This document shows positions 49,422 to 61,486 of a stretch of DNA of 64,000 nucleotides, one piece after another. The stretch comes from Quillaja saponaria (taxonomy: Eukaryota; Streptophyta; Magnoliopsida; Fabales; Quillajaceae), in contig CM055606.1 in the NCBI GenBank assembly GCA_029379385.1, forward strand, positions 14,533,142-14,597,141, in the 5' to 3' direction. Under the pieces are notes generated by a model. The model saw nothing but the letters and a program-made list of their open reading frames with translations, was not told where the DNA came from and made no database searches. Positions within the stretch are counted from its first letter, which is position 1. Each line of letters opens with the position of its first letter. Made by a program: the position numbers and the translations under genes.

Positions 49422-50838
49422 TAGTCATTCAATTGATTTGGGTGAGTGGTTCACTTTTGCTACATATATATATATATGTCAGTGCTCACTTTGAATATTT
49501 GGGTTGGGTTTGGATTTTGGAGTAAAAGATTGGTGAGAGTTGTGAGCTGGAGGCTAAAGACAAGGGCCAAATGGCTTTATTGAGTAGCTACACGATGAAA
49601 AATGGCTGAGTGGATTGTGGTGCTGCCTGACTTTCTTGGTTATCTAACACGAGTACGTACACAAGCATATAGAAAAAGAAAAAGCTAGAAAATTCAAAGA
49701 TGATATTTCTGAGTACGCCGCTCTCTATTTTATCTCTGTTTTCTTGTTTGAGTTTCTTTTTTTTTTTGGTATGATTCTTGTTGAGTCTCTTGAATTCTGA
49801 TTAAGCCACCGCTCTATCCACGTTGTGTTTTGTCTTCTTGCCTTCATGGTATTCTTGGGGTAGTCTATATCATATAATTTGACCTGATCTAGCCAAAAAT
49901 TAAGGGCCCTAGATCAATTGTGGTGAAACTTAATCACAAATATTCCAAAGCTTTTGAGCCAACTGGTGAGTGTGAGTTGAATTTTGTAATAAATAAATCT
50001 TTTTATTATTTAATTCTAAGTATTTTACAGTTTAGAGACCAACCCTTGGGGTAGACTAAATAATATTTACTTCATATAAATCGGGCTATCTTGAGAATTA
50101 TCATAATGACATGATTTGTTGATTTTCGTTTTATGACAACAAAAAGTTTGAATTCACTAAGAATCAAATCCTACTGATGAGAGTTTTTATCCTCCAATTA
50201 ATCACTCTCTATACAGCCTCCAAAGTTATTCCTCTTTTACCTATATATTTAAAAATAAAAATAAAAGTGAAGAGTTAATAATTATTCTATTTGAACATTA
50301 AAAAATTATCAATATCATTACATTAGAGAACTAATAGGCTTAATTGCATTGTTTAACTGGCTAAATGTGGGTCAAAAAGTAAATCAAGAGGCAATTTGTT
50401 GTACCATTCTTCTTCTCTTTTTTGTTTATTAATCTAAGATAAGAAAAGGTACCTGGTAAAGTTAGCTTGTGAAAGTGAACTTTCTAGATTTTTTTATTTT
50501 TTTTTAATGATATGAAACCAACCAAAAACCATAGTTTGAAAGTGTTAACTCTGTCAATTTCTGCCACTTATGGCTTTATTTATAATTTTGGTGGCTCTTT
50601 GTGCCTAGAATGACAATCAACATGGCAAAACATGTATGATCTGCTAGCCTCTCATAAAAGAACAGTTCATTTTTGTCATGCACATAAAGAAAATTCAGTG
50701 TATAATTAATTTATTATATATTCCCCTTCAAATGCATCAAATTACAATAATAATCTCCAAACATATATACATATATATGAAAATCCAACATCATAAAGAA
50801 TATGAATGAAAACACTGATGAGGAAGCAGCTGAAATAT
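49422..50838. other. Intergenic between the two XTH genes
   Basis: It carries the promoter of the downstream XTH (a TATATATATATAT run at about 49464-49477) and the 3' flank of the upstream one. No other gene was recognised. Confidence 0.5.
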
Positions 50839-51886
50839 CTATGACTTGGTGACAGTGCACTCCAAAGGAAGCCCCTGAGGAAATCTTTTAGAATCAATGC
50901 AGTAATTGTAAATCATATAATTCTTCTGCACCCATTTTAGCATCTTTTGGTTTGTAAAATCCAGCTGTTGGGATAACCAAGTGTTATTGGTAGAGTTAGA
51001 AGAACTGCAAGAAGAAACCCCATTAGACCAAACACAACCATTGGCACTGAATTTTCTGAATGAAGCAGTAAATGGAGCTTTACTCCAATCTGTCTTCACT
51101 AATCCTCCCCTTGTTGCCCAATCATCAGCATTCCAAAGGCTAGAGTATACTCTCATGGGCTGACTCTTTGGGTATGGAACTCCCACACCTTCCAAATTCT
51201 TGTACTCCCTAATTGGTCTTCCATCAACATAGAACCTGAATAAAAATTATAAAATTTAATTCATCCAATTTTTTATGGTAGGAAAAAAAAAAAAGTTTAT
51301 TGTACTTACACAACATTACTTGGATTCCAAAGAATGGAATATGTGTGGAAATCAGCAGTTGGGTCGAACCAGAGGTAGAATTGCTGCTCTCTGTCACCTT
51401 TACCTTGTGTGTACAGATTGGTATGAACTATGTAAGGATCACCACTCAGGTTGCCCAAGAACTCAAAGTCTATCTCATCCCAATATGACCCCTGTGAACG
51501 TAACTGCATTATATACACAGATTATTTGTTAATTTGCTTGATAAATCGGATTCATTTTAATTAAAATTTGAACAACTTACATAATAAGCAGTGACAGTGC
51601 CAGCAGAATTGCCTGCAACAAGTTTAATTTGCATGTCAATATTCCCAAACAAATACTCATTCTTGGATTGAAAGCCAGCGCCAGAGGCTTTGTCAAGGGA
51701 CAGAGTAAGAATCTGGCCATTATTTAGTATATTAGCTCTGCCATCTCCCCATGTAATATCAACATCTTGGTTAAAGTTGCCAGCAGCAAAGGCTACCATC
51801 AAATGGCCAGAAGAAATAATGAATGCTATGACAAGCACTAGCAAAACATTTGCTTTGGGACAAGAAGAAGAAAAGGCCATTATCAT
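50839..51886 (-). CDS. XTH: Xyloglucan endotransglucosylase/hydrolase, three exons (upstream copy)
   Basis: Exons are 51581-51886, 51310-51503 and 50839-51235, GT-AG and in phase, giving 298 aa from the first Met; the second Met at 51880 (MAFSSS) may be the real start. The signal peptide is longer than in the other copy ([20 protein letters not shown]), followed by [18 protein letters not shown]. The catalytic motif DEIDFEFLG begins at D111, with the NLS glycosylation site after it. The XET C-terminus includes [20 protein letters not shown] and [18 protein letters not shown]. Its serine/asparagine stretch (SSSNSTNNT) is not seen in the other copy. The two products are clearly paralogous and arose by tandem duplication, though with enough divergence to be old. 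No damage was seen. Confidence 0.97.
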
Positions 51887-53669
51887 TGACTAATTGCTTG
51901 AAGTTATATCTGTCTGTGTTTATATTTGTGGAAGTGGGTTTTTTTTTTTTTTTTTTTTTTAAATGTGAAATGAAATGAGACAATGCTGGGATTTTCACAA
52001 ACTGATGAGAATTAGTGAAATTTGGCTGGTTCCAATATTGTATATATAATAGTGATTTGGATAATGGGTGAGGCATTGGATTTGGGAATAAACATTAAAG
52101 TTGGTTGGTGGGTTGAAGTGGGAATTAAACAGCTGGACAGCAGAAACAAAGAACAAATGAAATTAACTTTGGGTTTCATTTTTTCATTTTCATAATCATA
52201 ACAAGGGCATTACAATTCAACTTACAAAGTGCTTCTAGGAGTGGACATTATTTTAACCAGGTGCTTCTAGTATATGCTTCAAAATCATTATTTTAATTAG
52301 AGAAGCTGCATAGTTACTTCCTAGGTTTTTTGTGTCCATTATTACCTTAATTTCTTCCATATCCAATTAAGTGTTGGCCATGTAAGCCAGTAGTAGTTTC
52401 TAGTATCTTCCTGTGGGCAGTCAATGTTTGCCAAACCAGCTAAGGTAGGATGTGATTGGTTTGCTTCCTTTCTTTTGTATATGCGTGTGGAGATCTTAAT
52501 GTATTGAATTTTCAGATTAACAAGAGCCACATTAATTTTATTTATTCATTCTCTTAATTTTTGGATCAGGTTTAAAATTGGTTTCACAATTGTTTTTTAA
52601 ATTACAAACTAAATTTTGGCCTGCTTGTCTTTTTTTTTTTTTTTTTTTTTATCATTTTTAATGGGATCTTTGTCTCACCTATAAATTTCTAGTATTCTTG
52701 TTAACTTTAAAGTGAAAAAAAGTTATTGTTGTAAAAAAAAATAAAAAAAATGGAACAATCTATTATAATGCAACAAAAACGAAATAAAAATTAATTATGA
52801 TTGAAATTATTTAGAAGAAATATTGTGGTAAATATAAAATAAAATGATTGATTTCTAGATAAATAAATACTAAAATAGAGTACATGTAATACATATGATA
52901 AAAATTTGTTTTGTTATTTTATACAAAATCTTACTTATAGGGTATTGTTTGTATTTGATTCTAATCTAGTTGAACTTGATTATAATCAGATAATCTGAAT
53001 GTTGGGGGTCTGGTTAGAATTTTTTTTAAATTATAATCTGATTATTTACTTAAAATTTTCTGATTATAATAAATAAGTAAGAATTTTGATACTTATTTTT
53101 TCTGTTTATAATCAACTTTTTTAATAATCAAATTTAACCAAGTAAAAAATTATGATATCCACATCATTTTCATAAATAACACCCAATACTAACATCACCC
53201 ACACTCCACAGCATAACTTCAATATCCTTTTTGGTAATTTTAATAAAAATAATTGACAAAACAATCATTTTATCAAATACATATACAATTTTAATTAATA
53301 ATTTCATACATTATAATTCAAACGTTTTATATAATTACTATATAATTTAAAACTCAATTATAATTCTTAAATAATTAAATATTTTTAAGTAAAAATAAAA
53401 CAGGCTCTTAGAATTATTATATCATGTGACTGTTTGAATAAGCTTGTAATTTTATGCGATGTGATCAAGTATGGACCCCTAAAGTCATAATCACCTCAAA
53501 TTAACTCAATCCAAATTAAATTTATTGAAACCGCTAACTCACCCACCCCACCTCTTTCATCAACCGCTCTCCATCGTTGCTCTCTCCCTCCACCAATCCA
53601 CCCTCTTAGATCAGTCCTTCTCTTTCTCTCCATTCAGTAAACACAAAATTCTCGAGCCTGTAGAATTAA
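51887..53669. other. XTH promoter and AT-rich intergenic DNA
   Basis: A poly-T run of about 22 lies at 51939-51960 and a TATATATA word at about 52039-52048 (minus-strand TATA candidate). From 52550 to 53500 the DNA is very AT-rich with no gene. 53550-53640 is pyrimidine-rich (TCTCTCCCTCCACC) and may be a leader-like remnant. Confidence 0.45.
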
Positions 53670-54910
53670 CTAATATTTTTATTAATTTGTAACTGTGTAT
53701 ATGTTACAACATTTGTATAAATATTTTTTAACATTAAGATATTCTCTAATTTGATATTCTTGCAAACTTATTCAATTTGATTGGAAACTTGGTCCCGAAT
53801 AAAGTGATGGTGATTCTTTAAAACAGTGATTTGTATTGACATCGAAAATGTAGTTGATGGATCTCTGCAAGAACGTGGCTTCATCTTCAAAGTTAAGTGC
53901 TTGAGGTCAGATTTGATTGTAGACAGAATGGTCATGGACTTAATGTTCTCGCAAGATTACCAATTGATTTATGTTGGATTATTGAGGCTTCATGTGCTTT
54001 GAGCTTGATCACCAAGGTTGAATTCTTAAAAGAGAGTTCGTGAAGCTTGATCTCAAACATGTTGATGTTGATCATGTAAATGCATATTCGAAATGAAATT
54101 TTTATTTGTGTTTTATTTTGGATAAGTTAAAAATTTGAAATGAAGGGCTGCAAGAAATTGGACAAGTAACTACCTAGGAGTTGTAACCACTAGTAATTAT
54201 ATGTTCAAAATGCATAATTCAAATGGCAAAAGCCATGAATTGTTCTATACATCTAACTGCATATTTCTCTTTCAAAAGTACAACAGATCCTCAGTATTGC
54301 TTACTACATAAACAATATAGTACAATAATTCAGAATTTTTTGTAAAAGTGTTCATAGGTTGTTCTTCGATTGTGCAAATTGTATAACAAATAGTGCTTCA
54401 TTATATCTTGGAAGAAATTCGTTGGAATCTTTTGCACCATATTGTGTGATGAATTAAAGCTTAAAGATAATGACTTGGTTGTGACTTGAAACCATTCCAT
54501 TCTATATTTGTGGCTTTAAATTTGTTATATATTTCTAGAAATTAATTTTTTGAACGCTTGAAGTTGGGGTTTGCAAGGTATTGAGACTTGAATTCTACAG
54601 ACTTTAATCTCATATTCTCCCTTTTGTTCTCCCTAGTTCTTCTTGAAAATGAATGTAGGAACTCTCTATTTATAGAGATTTGGAAAGAGCTAGCTGACAC
54701 ATGGCAATACCGTATTGGATGTCTTATATAACTGATTTACTTCATGATTTCTTGAATAATAATATCATATATGACACGTGGCATGAGTTTATTGGTCAAT
54801 GTATATAAATGATTTATTTGAATTTTTCTTGATAATATTAATGTAATATATACACATGGCATAAATTTTATTGGACACCATTATATGCTTGTAAGTGACA
54901 TACATCAATT
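53670..54910 (-). mobile_element. Possible solo LTR or retroelement remnant
   Basis: On the minus strand, CTCTATAAATAGAG (54664-54677) followed by AGTTCCTACATTCATTTTC looks like an LTR promoter and transcript start. Above it, three direct repeats with the core ACA(C/T/A)(A/G)TGGCA spaced about 79 bases apart (54694-54705, 54771-54783, 54850-54862) resemble U3 enhancer repeats. LTR ends and a target duplication could not be fixed, and no gag or pol is attached. The call is tentative. Confidence 0.28.
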
Positions 54911-55158
54911 CATTATTGGATCAAAATTTTGCGTTCTACGTACTTCACCCACACCGGCATCGTTGTCTCCCTCTTCTCATCCAACTTCGCAATTTCCTAC
55001 ATCTCACAAATAAGAATGACAAAAAAATCTAATCACAAATCAAATCCTTATTAGCCTCTTCCGTGGCCATTAGTGCTGCGCATATTGAAGGTTTGGAGAC
55101 CAAAAAACAAAGAGTAACAAAGTCCCCACACCCACTAAAACCAAAACTAAAATCAACC

Positions 55159-55591
55159 TTAGGAGTCTATTTGGAAATTTAGAGAATGAGGAGATGAGAA
55201 TATATGAAATGAGTGAAGATGAGAGTAGAAAAAAAAATGATATTTATCAATTATCTCATTTTAAAATTAAAAAAAAGAAAAAAAAGAGAGAGAGAGAGAA
55301 GAGGAAAGAATAAAACATAATTTTTTGAGAATATATGATTATTATATAATTTTATATTATGTTCTCAAAATATTTTATTTAAATAGTAAGTACTTAATAA
55401 AATGAGGTATATTAGTGATAACATTCCAAACTTATAATGTATCTTATTTTCTCCTTTCAAATTTTCTCAATTTTAAGAAATTAAAAAGAAAAATGAGTAT
55501 TGGAAGATGTACTCTCAAAGGAGAGAAAATGATATGTACCTTCTTCTCTCCTTTACTCTCCCTTCATTCCCCTCCATCCAAATGACCTAAA
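55159..55591. mobile_element. MITE-like element with weak inverted ends
   Basis: The left edge TTAGGAGTCTATTTGGAA (55159) mirrors the right edge CCAAATGACCTAA (ending about 55590) and the purine-rich/pyrimidine-rich interiors also mirror each other (GAGGAGATGAGA against TCTCTCCTTTACTCTCCC). The similarity is imperfect and no target duplication was settled. Confidence 0.4.
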
Positions 55592-56306
55592 CAAACAAAA
55601 TTATAAAATATAAGATCTTCGATTTTGTTTTTTGCTAATTTTATAAGTGACATGTTGGGTTTCGGGGGGAATTTGAGTGAGGGAAAAAAAAAATTCTCAT
55701 CCAGTGCTCATATTTGAACATTGATGTGCCTTAGTTTTCTGAACTTATTTTGAACTTGAATCGAAGGTATTAACGAAAACATTCAGTCCCAAATCAAGGG
55801 TATCACCAGAAATAGTTCACAATTCGAAATTGCAGTAAATCAAGGGGTTGGTTCCCATTAGTTCACTGTGAGAAAAGGGTGGATGAGAAGAGGGAGAGTG
55901 ACGAAAGAGGGTATAATAGTATACAAGCAACTTTTTTTTTTGGGGGGGGGGGGGGGGGGGTGGGGGGGTGGGGAGACGTAGATAAATAAGTATGTAAGGA
56001 AGGGTTTCCATGGGATTTCATTTAAAAACTTGTCATTGTAGTGATTTGTCACCATCTGGTTACGACACCTGTCAATGGATGCAATAAACTGCACATCAAA
56101 ACTATAAAGAAAATAAATTTTAGAAGAAAAAAAAATTGCAGTATTAAAAATAAGAGTTTTTTTTTTATGTACCTAAAGAGGCTTGTTGTATCTATAAATC
56201 ACATAATAAGATGTAACCCTTTTATAAGATTTGATCCATTTTTAGTGTATAAATTTCGAGAAAGGATTCCATGGAGAACCTTTTGTGGAGAGTCCTAGAG
56301 CTTCCA
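55592..56306. other. Non-coding stretch with a poly-G tract
   Basis: A run of 19 G at 55942-55960, followed by further G-rich bases, sits after a poly-T run. The two minus-strand frames with proline runs (55817-56094) are products of this tract and are not genes. Confidence 0.7.
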
Positions 56307-56412
56307 TGGAGAGTCCTAGAGAGCTACCAAACAGTGCAGTTAGAAAATAAAAAATAAAATAAAATAAAATAAAATAACTGAGATGGGTTTTGTTATTCCG
56401 GTGGAAGAACGC

Positions 56413-56481
56413 ATTCTTCTTTAGGAGGGTTTGAAATTCTTCTTTATGAGGGTTTGAAATTCTTCTTTAGGAGGGTTTGAA
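56413..56481. repeat. 23-bp minisatellite, three copies
   Basis: Units start at 56413, 56436 and 56459, each ATTCTTCTTTAGGAGGGTTT plus GAA, with one base change (G to T) in the second. It lies inside the 601-bp inverted-end element. Confidence 0.92.
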
Positions 56482-56669
56482 GGTTGTGTGTTGCTCCGTA
56501 AACCACCACCAGACAGCTCACTAAGGATCTTGCTGTTGCTGAAGCAACTTTCATCCCCTTCCCTTCCTAACACATGTTCTTTTTTCTTTTCAATCAAAGG
56601 TTCTGCAATTTCCATCGAGGAATATTCAGATTTCCATTTGCACGTGAGAAGGAATCTAACAAGAAGCAT
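56415..56669 (-). CDS. Short ORF inside the inverted-end element, possible captured exon
   Basis: This minus-strand frame of 82 codons includes an internal ATG giving MEIAEPLIEKKKEHVLGREG then DESCFSNSKILSELSGGG. The start resembles the acidic-basic leader of some plant membrane transporters (for example M-E-x-P-L-L/I-E-K), but this is too short to assign. The last third is encoded by the 23-bp minisatellite. Whether it is expressed is unknown. Confidence 0.22.
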
Positions 56670-56914
56670 TTGTTTTCTCAGTGTAATTTAAACTTTTGTA
56701 TTAGTGACGGTATGAATTAGGGTTTTTTATTTTCACCTTGTTTTTGGATTGGAATTCGTTTGCAAAAGTTGTATATAATTTGCACTATGTTGTTAAATAA
56801 AACTAAATATGTTTTAGAATTTGGATTGGGCTGAGATTGAATAAATTAAAGGACTCATATATGCCTTTACCTTCAATTTAGCCTTGGTAGCTCTCCAGGA
56901 CTCTCCAGCAGTTC

Positions 56915-57238
56915 TCATAAATTTCAACCCACTTCTACATCTAAAATCAAGAGTGATAGTAAGTATTAATGAAATCACTAGTGATAATTGGTATTAGAAA
57001 CACAAATTTTACAATAAATAATAGTAAGCAAAAGGCTTTCAATGGGATCCATTTTCATAAATTTCAATCCACTTCTACATCTAAAATCAAAGAGTGATAG
57101 TAAGTATTAATGAAGTCACTAGTGATAATTGAGTTTAGAGACACAAATTTTACAATAAATAATAGCCATTATTAATGAAGTCACTAGTGATAATTGATTT
57201 TAGAGACACAAATTTTACAATAAATAATAGTCATATGT
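56915..57238. repeat. Direct repeat, two long copies and one partial
   Basis: Copies start near 56915 and 57055 (CATAAATTTCAA(C/T)CCACTTC, offset 140 bases) and share GTATTAATGAA(A/G)TCACTAG and ACACAAATTTTACAATAAAT. A third partial copy (57173-57238) repeats the latter half. Non-coding, downstream of the NAC stop codon. Confidence 0.85.
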
Positions 57239-57501
57239 CTAAACAAAATAATTTTTCATCCATAAGAAGTCTTTAAATACAAGCTACATATAATAAATAA
57301 TAATATTATGTCCTACAAAAATAATGAAAATGGCACTGCAACCAACAGTTTATTATAAGAGAAAATTATGTTCAGTTCGCATCAAACAAAACTAGATTCA
57401 ACTAAATTGAACAAAACATAACAAAGATATTTATCTAAGCCAAAACTAAGCTAATCAAACATATTTAACAGAACAACCAGTGCCAAAACCATACCCTAAC
57501 C

Positions 57502-59108
57502 CTAATGGTGTTTGTCTTCAGTAAAAGTTGACGGCAAAGAGGTGGTCGTCAAGCTGCTATTTTCCGATAACAGATTACAGCCTGAATCATTATAAATAGA
57601 TTCAAAATCATAATTACCAACCCGATCGGAGAATTCAAGAAGCTCATCAACACCAACACCTGCATTGAATTGCTGAAGCCCTAAATTGATAATATTCTCC
57701 TGATCATAATTATACATATATTGTTGAGAATTATAGATCTGCTGCTCCAGTGGAAAGTTTGGATAGCTTAAAGAAAACCTGTTGAAAATTGCTGAATGAT
57801 CATCAGCTTCTGTAGGACATTGTTCACCAGTCCTTTGCTCTAGTGGATGTGAACTGCTTGCTTGTTGTCTCTTTTTAGCCTTGCCGTTACCTGATTTTTC
57901 ATATATTCTACATAAAACCCAATCATCAAGCTGCAAAAATAAAAAACAATAACTTATTAATTATTCTAATATATCTCGTAAAAGCATTTGTTAAAGTACA
58001 ATAAACGAATTGGATATATATCCGCGATTGAAAAATATACTTGTACAACAACTTATATTAATAAAACCAAACATATATTTTAAATATAAAGCACATGTCA
58101 TTTAAATTTATAGCAAAAACACTAGGTGAAATGATGAAATGAAAATATAAGAAAGAATGTGTACCCTCATGTCATTTAGACCACTTCTTTGTCTTGGAGG
58201 AGTATCTACCCTGAATTCATGCATGATCCAATTAGTCTTATCTCCTTTAGGAGGTTTTCCTTTGTAGAAAACCAAAGCCTTCCTATATCCGACATTAACA
58301 CCATCATCTTTCACAATCTTGTCAGCTCCGGTAGCCTTCCAGTATCCATCTCCGGCAGCTCGATTTGGTCTCTCCCCATTTCGGTACTTTCGATCTCTTG
58401 GAGTGAAGAAATACCAAACGTTCTCACCATTCATCTTGTAATTTTCTATTTATAATATCGCACATCATAATCACAAGGACATGACATAATAAAATAATCA
58501 ATATCAAACATAAAATTAACAAATAGCATAAAATAATTATAAACTGATTCGAAGTAAAATAAAAATAACAAATTTAGATAGCATCTTTTTAACTCAAATT
58601 TAGAGAATAAACAAATAGATTATAAGTAAAGTTCCAACCCGGCCAAAAAAAAGTTGACGTAACAACCTCTCATTTTTATTTTTTATTTTCGTTTCAGATC
58701 AAAGTAGAAATGTTATGTTTACAGAGTAAATCAAAACAACAGATCAACAGACAAATAATAAATTTAATTTGTTGTGATATTACCGGCAAGAGTTTCTGGA
58801 TTGTACTTATAGAGTTCAACATCTTTGATCTGGTTTGGTGGTAACTTTTCATTAGCAATCTTCTTCCTCAAATAATATACAACTAACTCTCCATCATATG
58901 GTCGAAATCTATAACCAATTGGGAATGATTCAAAATATGCATCATCATAATATGAATCATCATTACATGAAACAGAAGAACTGGGGATATTCTGATGACT
59001 AAGGTAGTGTTTTTTCTGCTTGTTTTTATCAGCAGAGAATCTTAGTTCAAGCTCCCGTTTATGATGGTCATCCATAGTAGGACTCGGAAAAGGAGAAGAG
59101 AATTCCAT
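57502..59108 (-). CDS. NAC-domain transcription factor, three exons
   Basis: NAC proteins bind DNA as dimers and control development and stress responses. Exons are 58784-59108, 58165-58445 and 57502-57930, GT-AG and in phase, giving 344 aa. The NAC domain covers about residues 60-215: subdomain [22 protein letters not shown] with [20 protein letters not shown] and [15 protein letters not shown] with [20 protein letters not shown] and WIMHEFRVD, and E with [12 protein letters not shown]. Subdomain A departs from the common LPPGFRFHPTDEEL, a trait of a divergent NAC subgroup. A charged 55-residue leader ([20 protein letters not shown]) precedes the domain, which is longer than usual. The C-terminal half is Ser/Thr/Gln/Asn-rich, as in activation regions. 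The first intron position within the domain agrees with the family. No damage was seen, but exon 1 is partly duplicated at 61.5-61.7 kb. Confidence 0.95.
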
Positions 59109-59739
59109 TTGTGAAAAAAAAAATGTTCAAGTCAAAATCAACTACTTTATTTATTAAAGGAATTCCTTCAGATAACTATTTAATTTGAGAGTTTGTTCCT
59201 AGAAGGTATCTACTTTTAAATTTACAGTTATCTATTCCATCTAAATCACTTCAAAGAATTTTTTTTTTTTCTTTAAAAAAACTTTTAAAAAATGATATCC
59301 TATAATTTTCTAAGTTTGTTAATTTTTGCATATTTATCTGAAATTTAAAAACTCATTTATTTGACAAGAATGTGAGCCAAAAGGGATTGAATAACTTATA
59401 TGTGAAGCTAGTAAAATATACAAAATGGCATGCTTATTCACAATGCACATTGCTTTATTGAGGCAATTAACTAGTTAGAATGTACACCAACTATTTAGAG
59501 GGAAAAAAAAAAAATATTACAATTCATAAAGCGTGGGAAATAAGTTTCCTTACAATTCATATGAGAACAACATAAATAAAATTTGGTACATAATCATCAA
59601 TTTTAACATTCTATTGACTTTCTTATTTAGTCAAGACAGGATCGTTAGCTTCCCGAAAAATGTGCTGAATTTTTGTTTCTGAAATAATCCTTAACCGTTG
59701 TCTACAACATTAAATAGAGAACTGAATTGTGCTTGTGGT

Positions 59740-61255
59740 ATATACATATATTCAAAAAAAATTGACTTATATATTAAACAAATATAAATATTTAATAAAA
59801 AGCATATTACTCTATGTTTAAGTAAATATGTAAATCTAAGTAAAAATTAAATTCATAACAAAAATTTATAAATTTTTTCTTTTAATTCTTAACATAGAAG
59901 AATAATTAAGAATATAATACTGTAATCATAAAAAGTATACTCTTAATATATATTTTTTAATTCATAGTTTCTTTTTTTTATTTTTTATTTATGAAGTTGA
60001 GAATAATTAGGAAAAAAATAAATTAATAATATATTTGAAGCACAATATTTTAATACTATGAATTAATAACTAAATGTTACTTATTGTTAATGTAATTAAG
60101 AAAATAAATAGATATAATTAAAAATGAAATTAACAATATAAATTTATAATTTTTTTCTTTTAATTGTTAACATAGAAGAAGAATTAAAAAAATATATTAT
60201 AATAAATAAAAACTATACTCTTAATATTATTTTAATTCATAGTTTCTCTTATTAATTTTAATTCTTAAAATTGATAAGAATTAGGAAAAGAAATTAATAG
60301 TAAAAAAATAGTTATACTCCTATTAATATTAAAATGGAGAAGAATTAGAAGAAAAAAAATTTATGTCGTTAAACCAATATTATATATAGAATAAATATAG
60401 ATGTATATAACTCAAATTCGAAACTGGAGACATCACCTTGGAAGGGATCCCCTCTTAAAAAAAGAGCCTAACAGAACCCCGTGAAATTAGTCTCATAGCA
60501 ATACCTGTGGTAAAACCCAAAAATATATATAAAACAAATCTTTAGTTCTCTCATATAACAAATAAATGACCGAAGCATCTAACTCAACTTCAATCTTCTA
60601 AATGTTGAGAGATGATTAAAACAAAACCATCATTCAAATATATCAGTCACTTTCAAATAGTGAACGTATGGTGACATGATAATTTTTTTACACGTCATTA
60701 TTGTTTTTTTCTTGATCTATCTTTTTTTTCCCAACATTTACATGATTATTCCACTAATTAAATATCTAAAATGAGGGTTAGGATATCGTAAATAGATTTA
60801 GGGTACTGGGTTAGTTTTTTTTTTTTTGGCCTAATTCTTTTCATATTATTAAATCTATAATTTATCAATAACTATATATCAATAGTATTTAAGATTGAAT
60901 TTCTTAATTTTTTATTTACTAACTTACAAATAATTATAATATTAAAATTAAAAAAAAATCAAAATTAAAAAAATATTAAGATTATAGTTTTTATGATTAT
61001 AATATTATTGAGTTTATTCTTTTTCCATCTTTAGAATATTAAAAAATATATATTTATGTTATGAATTAAATTTTTTATTAAATTGAACTATTTGCTTATT
61101 GTAATTAATATGAAGTATTATTTTTTATTAACTTTTATTTTTTACTATGTGCATTAATTTTTTATGAGCAAATGTGTATATATCATAAACACGATTCACG
61201 TACAATGCAGGTGCGACGAAGCAAGTTATATATAAAAGTGTCTTACTAGCATAAA
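59740..61255. repeat. AT-rich dispersed repeat block, second location
   Basis: It carries the same word set as 29633-30910: ATCAATAACTATATATCAAT near 60865 (also near 30538), GATTGAATTTCTTAATTTTT and the end ATCATAAACACGATTCACGT near 61186. The left half (59820-60350) is in the opposite orientation to the right half (60830-61255), giving a loosely palindromic layout. Non-coding. Confidence 0.45.
60405..60535. repeat. SINE-like dispersed repeat, copy 4 (inverted)
   Basis: GGAAGGGATCCCCTCTTAAA, AACAGAACCCCGTGAAATTA and GTCTCATAGCAATACCTGTG are the reverse complement of the family seen at 29505 and 44195. The word AAATTCGAAACTGG at its left holds the B-box-like TTCGAA. Confidence 0.55.
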
Positions 61256-61486
61256 TATATATATATATAAGAAGAGAGAAAAATAAATCTTATGATATAT
61301 ATAAAAGATTGTCATGCCATCATTTTTTGGTGACTATGCTCATTGATTTTTGATGGAGTAGCTCAAGCAATATAAAAAAAGTAATGTGTGTCTCTCAAAA
61401 TATCTACTTTAATATGATTCATTTACTTGTTACTACTACTAATGAGGTTGGTAGCAATGCCTGGCATGGAGGGAAGTTTCAAACTA

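Larger units (their letters stand above)
56307..56907. mobile_element. 601-bp element with 24-bp near-perfect inverted ends
   Basis: The first 24 bases (56307-56330, starting TGGAGAGTCCTAGAGAGC) are the reverse complement of the last 24 (56884-56907) with one mismatch. Just outside the left end, 56286-56300 repeats TGGAGAGTCCTAGAG directly. The interior includes a 23-bp minisatellite and a minus-strand 82-codon frame. No transposase is present. It looks like a non-autonomous DNA transposon, possibly carrying a captured host fragment; the flanking target duplication was not resolved. Confidence 0.65.
59109..61345. repeat. NAC upstream region, unit A of a tandem duplication
   Basis: Segments match unit B in order: 59150-59270 with 61770-61890 (ATAACTATTTAATTTGAGAG, TATCTACTTTTAAATTTACA), 59400-59640 with 61985-62230 and 60590-60770 with 62265-62580 (GTGACATGATAATTTTTT, ATTCCACTAATTAAAT). 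Around 61190-61345 a hairpin-like end, TATATATAAAAG and ATTTTTTGGTGACTAT match 63590-63715. Unit A is enlarged by the AT-rich block and the inverted SINE-like copy at 60405. It contains the NAC promoter. Confidence 0.75.

Noticed and set aside
55817..56094. Minus-strand frames with long proline runs
   Set aside because: The prolines come from the poly-G tract at 55942-55960; not a protein gene.
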